Source of the DNA: a virus
Direction: 5' to 3' (one strand)
IMG/VR virus record: IMGVR_UViG_3300044293_000613
Location: 1-64,000 of that record
Length of the DNA: 64,000 nt
Shown one piece after another: positions 60,389 through 64,000 of this stretch. A model generated the notes under the pieces. The model was not told where the DNA came from. It made no database searches and was given only the letters and a program-made list of their open reading frames with translations. A program made the position numbers and the translations under genes. Each line of letters opens with the position of its first letter. Position 1 is the stretch's first letter.

Positions 60389-61002
60389 ACATTAAACTTA
60401 GCGTTAACCTTTGAATAAAATTTCTTTAAAATAGTTGACATATATGATGTTGGCTTAAATGAGCCAGGTCTAATTTCAGATTCTGTTTGAAGCCCTGTTC
60501 CAGAACGACTTCCTTTAAGATATTTTTTAAATATATAATAGCTAAAACCAGATATACCTTTTTCTATACCTCTAACCCAACTACGACCTCCTTCAAATGG
60601 CATAGGCGTAACAGATTCTATCTCATTTAATGTTGGCCCAGATATTGGAAAACTTATTTTTAAATCTTTGCCAGTAGCAGTAATAGTTGGCTTATTGTCT
60701 ACTCTAACATCATTAGCAAGAATATCTTTTATGATTTCAGTTGGATTACTCCCATCATTAAAACCAATATAACTAAAAAGATTGCCTTCACCGCCAAGAG
60801 TATTAGAAATATTGGAAGCTTCTGGCCCCGCCTCAATTTCTTTGGTAACAGGATGATTTTCAAATTCATTTATCATTTGCTGCTTATTTTTCTCTACATA
60901 TTCTTCAACAAGATCTTTTACTTGTTCACGAATAATCTTAACTACTCTTGGATTATTTGAGATTGATTTAGACAATTGGTTTTTATTTAATTTTAATCTC
61001 AT
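60385..61002 (-). CDS. HK97 gp10-like head-tail/tail completion protein
   Basis: The 205-residue protein has a helical start (RVVKIIREQVKDLVEEYVEK) and a C-terminal part MPFEGGRSWVRGIEKGISGF, where Trp and the I-E-x-G pattern recall HK97 gp10 and related minor tail proteins that complete the tail end joining the head. It overlaps both neighbours by 1-4 bases, so it is in the connector operon. Family placement is moderate. Confidence 0.5.
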   Translation of the reverse strand: MRLKLNKNQLSKSISNNPRVVKIIREQVKDLVEEYVEKNKQQMINEFENHPVTKEIEAGPEASNISNTLGGEGNLFSYIGFNDGSNPTEIIKDILANDVRVDNKPTITATGKDLKISFPISGPTLNEIESVTPMPFEGGRSWVRGIEKGISGFSYYIFKKYLKGSRSGTGLQTESEIRPGSFKPTSYMSTILKKFYSKVNAKFNV

Positions 61003-61445
61003 TATGATGCAGCCTCTAAAAAAAATACAAAATATTCAGAAGTAAGAAAACGCTTCATTGTATCATCTGTAACAACATTAAATGGTTTATTATCAATAAC
61101 TATTCTCTCTGTTTTGCCATTTTGCATTATAAAATCTCTGGCTTCTCTTTGGACTCTAATCTTAACAATCCCTTTACTAACTCTGCTTTTTAATTCTGGC
61201 AATAATTCAAGTTCTTGTTTTGGATTATATTTTACTTTAGCATCAAAAGTTCCGCTAACTGGAATATAAGTAATATTTGTTTTAATTGCAGCTTCACCAT
61301 ATCCAGGAAGGCTATTTGTAGAGACTTGATTAATTATCTTTTTAGGTTCTTTGTATACTACTATTGGTCTAGAGAAAGTGTCAAAAAGATCACCCATTAC
61401 TCCTGTGGCATTTGTTATCTCTATATCTGAAAGAAGACTTGGCAT
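61002..61445 (-). CDS. head closure/stopper-like protein
   Basis: The 147-residue protein has a beta-barrel-like pattern (FSRPIVVYKEPKKI, then VSGTFDAKVKY and GKTERIVIDNKPFNVV), resembling head-tail stopper proteins of siphophages in size and location. It follows the adaptor-like gene with a one-base overlap. No catalytic motif. Confidence 0.45.
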   Translation of the reverse strand: MPSLLSDIEITNATGVMGDLFDTFSRPIVVYKEPKKIINQVSTNSLPGYGEAAIKTNITYIPVSGTFDAKVKYNPKQELELLPELKSRVSKGIVKIRVQREARDFIMQNGKTERIVIDNKPFNVVTDDTMKRFLTSEYFVFFLEAAS

Positions 61446-61957
61446 TAGATTGACCTATTATAAGTATTAACAGATTGATCTCCTCCGGTTGATAATCCAG
61501 GAATTGTGTCGTCTCCTGCAACTTGCAAAGGAGTAATTTCATTTGTTGAATAGGCTTTAAGCATATCAGATAGTTCAAGCATTTCTTGCTTTTTAATACT
61601 AGCAAAAGTTTTGCTAAGTTCATTTTTATTTACTTTTGTTACAGAACTGCCTTCATCTGAAATACTAACAACACTATCAAGATTTACGCTCACAAGAGTT
61701 TTTCTTAATTGGCGGTCATAATAATGTATTGTATATAATTTCTTAAAAATAACTTTTTCATTTATATTAAATGGATCTGTTGATGTATCTTCAACTTCAA
61801 GAGAAGATTGATTAATAGTATAAGGTTTATTTAAAAGCACATTTAATGAACCAATATTGGTTCTTAGCCAAAAAGCTATAGAAGGAACGCTTATATCATC
61901 TGGCTCGCCAAGTTCATGAAAAAGCTCATCTGCTATATCAACAATTTTAGTAGTCAT
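61445..61957 (-). CDS. head-tail adaptor-like protein
   Basis: The 170-residue protein begins MTTKIVDIADELFHELGEPD, continues with IAFWLRTNIGSLNVLLNKPY and ends in a helix KTFASIKKQEMLELSDMLKAY. Helical proteins of this size at the start of a connector operon typically bind the portal as head-tail adaptors. It has a late element only seven bases before its ATG, so its message may be nearly leaderless. Confidence 0.45.
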   Translation of the reverse strand: MTTKIVDIADELFHELGEPDDISVPSIAFWLRTNIGSLNVLLNKPYTINQSSLEVEDTSTDPFNINEKVIFKKLYTIHYYDRQLRKTLVSVNLDSVVSISDEGSSVTKVNKNELSKTFASIKKQEMLELSDMLKAYSTNEITPLQVAGDDTIPGLSTGGDQSVNTYNRSI

Positions 61958-61964
61958 AGTACAC

Positions 61965-61974
61965 TAAATTACAC
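61965..61974 (-). promoter_or_regulatory. late element GTGTAATTTA before connector operon
   Basis: GTGTAATTTA on the minus strand ends seven bases before the ATG at 61957. Unlike the other copies there is no room for a Shine-Dalgarno between element and start. No TTGACA is found 15-19 bases upstream. Confidence 0.45.
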
Positions 61975-62022
61975 TATTTTAAGAGTAATATTAATATAGG
62001 TTATGCTAAACTAAAATAATAC

Positions 62023-62646
62023 TTATTTTTCAGCCCTGCCAGGTTTATGTACCTTAATTTGTAGGCGTAAACTTTCTGCCACATTACTCTTTGTATTTAA
62101 ATCAATGTTTAACTGCCGTGCACCTAACATACCGTCTTTTACCATATTTTGAAAAATACTTGTTATATCATAATCGGCGCTCAAGACCTCTAAATCTATC
62201 CCGTTTTGAATACCATGAAGACTATGACTTAATTTCTTTTTTCTAGTATTTTCGTTTAAAACTTGATCAAACATTCTAAAAGTATGCTCCGTTACAATTC
62301 GTACATGGGTAAAATCATTAAAGAAATTATCACACCGGTGATGAGGAGTCAGTATAGTCCATACACACCCCGGTACACTAACACGGTACATTTCTTTTAT
62401 AATCTCCAAAAATTTTTGAGGAGTTTGCCCCAGATGTTCCAGTATACTGTCAGCATTAATTTTAATGAAAAAACTATCCTTAAAGGGCCAAGGAGTTTGT
62501 TCAAAATTCAATACCTGATCGGGGTTACAGTCTTTCCAGATGTCCACATTCCAGTAGTCTAACAGCTTACGGTATCCACACCCCATGTTTAGTTGGTTGT
62601 GTTCAGGAACTAAAACAGTTGAGATATTTTCTTTCGTTTTCTTCAT
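62023..62646 (-). CDS. class I SAM-dependent methyltransferase
   Basis: I start this at the ATG at 62646 (207 residues), because homology-like sequence begins there. The open frame further upstream runs antisense-like through the next gene. The SAM motif is NQLNMGCGYRKL, followed by YWNVDIWKD, then the strand-4 region INADSILEHLGQTPQKFL and MYRVSVPGCVWTILTPHHR. It likely methylates a sugar or other small substrate with the adjacent GT25 and sulfotransferase. The sequence is less AT-rich than the phage core. It overlaps the GT25 gene by 44 bases. Confidence 0.75.
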   Translation of the reverse strand: MKKTKENISTVLVPEHNQLNMGCGYRKLLDYWNVDIWKDCNPDQVLNFEQTPWPFKDSFFIKINADSILEHLGQTPQKFLEIIKEMYRVSVPGCVWTILTPHHRCDNFFNDFTHVRIVTEHTFRMFDQVLNENTRKKKLSHSLHGIQNGIDLEVLSADYDITSIFQNMVKDGMLGARQLNIDLNTKSNVAESLRLQIKVHKPGRAEK

Positions 62647-63307
62647 GGTTGTTAAAGGTAGGGTGTTGAATGGTAGAAACCGGACCCTCATCATATGCAT
62701 ATATGTCATCTTGTAGAATAGAAAAAATATCTCCCCGGATAAAAGCATCCAAAGAAGTGGTAATTCCGTATTTAATAACCTGGGATAACATATTTTTTGC
62801 CACATACGGGTCAATGGCATAAGCATGGGCACAATACATAAACCGGTAATTAGGATTAAGTTGTCCGTAAATCATACGGGTATCATTTCTTTCCAATTGG
62901 TATTTACATCCCAAATAAGCAATACAGTTATATGCTTTATGGGTCTTGTAGGGTTTAATAACGATTGCATCATGTTCCAGCACAATAATAGGTTTATCCA
63001 ATTCAACACATTTCGCCCAAACCGATACATGACTTAAAAAGCATGCCACCTCCGAGGGAGTAAGCCATTGATTCATTTTTTTAATCCACTGTATCCAGGT
63101 TTGTTTTTTTAGATTATTAGGCACGACAATATGGTCGTTTTTCGTGCTAAAAGCATCATGAAAATAATAGGGGATGTTGTTTTGGTTACAAGATTCCGCA
63201 CACCTTTGTGCGTATTTTTCAGATACCTTATTACCTTTTATGGTAATAATATGGGCTGAATCTATATCTTGATTAAATTTAAAATCTAAACTATTCACTA
63301 TATCCAT
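62603..63307 (-). CDS. glycosyltransferase family 25 (LPS glycosyltransferase-like)
   Basis: The 234-residue protein has the GT25 core: AHIITIKGNKVSEKYAQRC at the start, LTPSEVACFLSHVSVWAKCV and the metal-site IIVLEHDAIV (usually EDDA, here EHDA). The later part GQLNPNYRFMYCAHAYAIDP also matches. GT25 enzymes add galactose or glucose to LPS or collagen-like acceptors. Length is normal. GC is higher than in the core genome, and the gene is flanked by a methyltransferase and a sulfotransferase. Confidence 0.8.
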   Translation of the reverse strand: MDIVNSLDFKFNQDIDSAHIITIKGNKVSEKYAQRCAESCNQNNIPYYFHDAFSTKNDHIVVPNNLKKQTWIQWIKKMNQWLTPSEVACFLSHVSVWAKCVELDKPIIVLEHDAIVIKPYKTHKAYNCIAYLGCKYQLERNDTRMIYGQLNPNYRFMYCAHAYAIDPYVAKNMLSQVIKYGITTSLDAFIRGDIFSILQDDIYAYDEGPVSTIQHPTFNNHEENERKYLNCFSS

Positions 63308-63999
63308 GCATCCCAGAAGATTTCCCGGTTATACTGCTCGTATAAATCCAATCCAATATACTCCACACAGTTAGTCACAGTTCTATCCACCGACGGTTTT
63401 ATTTTATGTAGATCGGGTAAACTGGTGGCCAGATCATTATAAGTCTCGGTTTGTTCTATCTTTTTAAAATTATGTTCAAATTTAGGCAGTTGAAAAAAAT
63501 CATATATTCTTTTCATTTGACTCTTGGGACTATTACAAAACCTGTTGTAATCAACAAATAACATATTGTCTTTGTGACCTTGAATGACTGCATCCTTAAT
63601 GCCTGCATGGGCTAGACCTAAAATACCAGCTGGTCCAGAGTAGTATAATGCCCGGGCAGCAATGGTCAATCCTCCGGTGTCTCCGGCAACCACTGAGAGG
63701 GGGTTATTCCTTTTAATCTTTTCAAAAGAAGTAATAATTTCCGCCGGGCTTCTTACCGGACACAACATTTTAATATCATAAGGTAATAGTTTTTTAAGCA
63801 ATCCAATCTGGGTAACCCACATTCTGTCTTTATCAAAAACTATTTCTTTACTAGAAGCATTATGATAATTATTTAAAACAGCTTTCAATACATTTATTTT
63901 TGCATTTTCATCGGGAAATTCACGATTGGCTTCCATATTATTCCAATTGGCAATAATATTGGCAATCAACGAACTCAAGGAGCTCACCGCATATCCTTC
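63298..63999 (-). CDS. sulfotransferase, 5' end outside window
   Basis: The frame is open to the right edge. A GTG at 63987 exists, but the PAPS-binding P-loop (typically PRSGSTLL) is missing, so the true N-terminus is beyond the window. Visible family features are EIVFDKDRMWVTQIGLLKKL, the 3'-phosphate-binding region MLCPVRSPAEIITSFEKI and LFVDYNRFCNSPKSQMKRIY. The enzyme transfers sulfate from PAPS to a sugar or other acceptor. It overlaps GT25 by ten bases. Its composition is less AT-rich than the core. Confidence 0.75.
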   Translation of the reverse strand, partial: EGYAVSSLSSLIANIIANWNNMEANREFPDENAKINVLKAVLNNYHNASSKEIVFDKDRMWVTQIGLLKKLLPYDIKMLCPVRSPAEIITSFEKIKRNNPLSVVAGDTGGLTIAARALYYSGPAGILGLAHAGIKDAVIQGHKDNMLFVDYNRFCNSPKSQMKRIYDFFQLPKFEHNFKKIEQTETYNDLATSLPDLHKIKPSVDRTVTNCVEYIGLDLYEQYNREIFWDAWI

Positions 64000-64000
64000 T

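Noticed and set aside
1-64000. tRNA genes, CRISPR arrays, integrase or attachment sites
   Set aside because: Looked for in the gaps between genes. All gaps are short and I saw no cloverleaf, spaced direct-repeat array or recombinase gene. A proper scan was not possible.

Overview
The window is part of the genome of a tailed double-stranded DNA bacteriophage with a long, lambda-type (siphovirus) tail. The evidence is the complete lambda tail-tip gene order M-L-K-I-J on the + strand, a 3181-residue tape measure protein, a tail tube gene and head-tail connectors, together with a phage-style replication block (RecA-like recombinase, DnaB helicase, primase, family C DNA polymerase, ThyX). The DNA is strongly AT-rich. 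Genes are packed with short gaps or ATGA overlaps. I saw no tRNA, rRNA, CRISPR array, integrase or insertion sequence. No terminase, portal or capsid gene is in the window, so the genome continues on both sides. The host is unknown. Early-gene promoters look like ordinary sigma-70 boxes and do not resemble the Bacteroidetes -33/-7 type.

Layout. 1-1376: a partial membrane protein, a small heat-shock protein (Hsp20), a phage protein with an acidic tail, and a promoter feeding a 12-codon remnant of an epimerase. 1377-8170: a sugar and glycan module with a GT9-like transferase, FkbM-type and other methyltransferases, two GT17-like transferases, an RmlD/NRS-ER-like reductase, a GDP-mannose 4,6-dehydratase and several truncated gene pieces. 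8058-18500: replication and recombination, including a family C polymerase whose PHP domain, exonuclease and catalytic core lie in separate genes. 18538-23018: a possible single-strand-binding protein, a GT4/zinc-ribbon/GT9 transferase split over two genes, and a possible annealing protein. 23015-32701 (-): large tail decoration proteins with TIG, YadA-like and lectin-like repeats and three tube-like proteins. 32766-46394 (+): M, L, K, I, J and a 1038-residue tip protein. 46391-61957 (-): tape measure, chaperone-like genes, tail tube, and head-tail joining genes. 62023-64000 (-): a methyltransferase, GT25 and sulfotransferase island with visibly higher GC than the rest.

Expression signals fall into two classes. 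Many genes in the metabolic and replication half have a sigma-70-like -10 box, often with a matching -35 box 17 bases upstream, placed so that transcription should begin at the start codon itself (leaderless mRNA). The structural genes instead share an upstream element close to GTGTAATTTA, usually followed by a double Shine-Dalgarno of the type AAGGANNAAGG. This suggests an early/late switch in which both promoter recognition and translation initiation differ.

The most unusual features are two intein-like Hint domains of the bacterial-intein-like (BIL) kind, one in the gpI-like protein and one in the adjacent gpJ-like protein. Both end in VHN followed by Gly and not by Cys, Ser or Thr. They imply self-processing of two interacting tail-tip proteins. 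Other notable points are the dispersed polymerase III, the divided GT4/GT9 enzyme with an inserted zinc ribbon, carbohydrate-binding-like modules in tail-tip proteins, and a tail module split across both strands.
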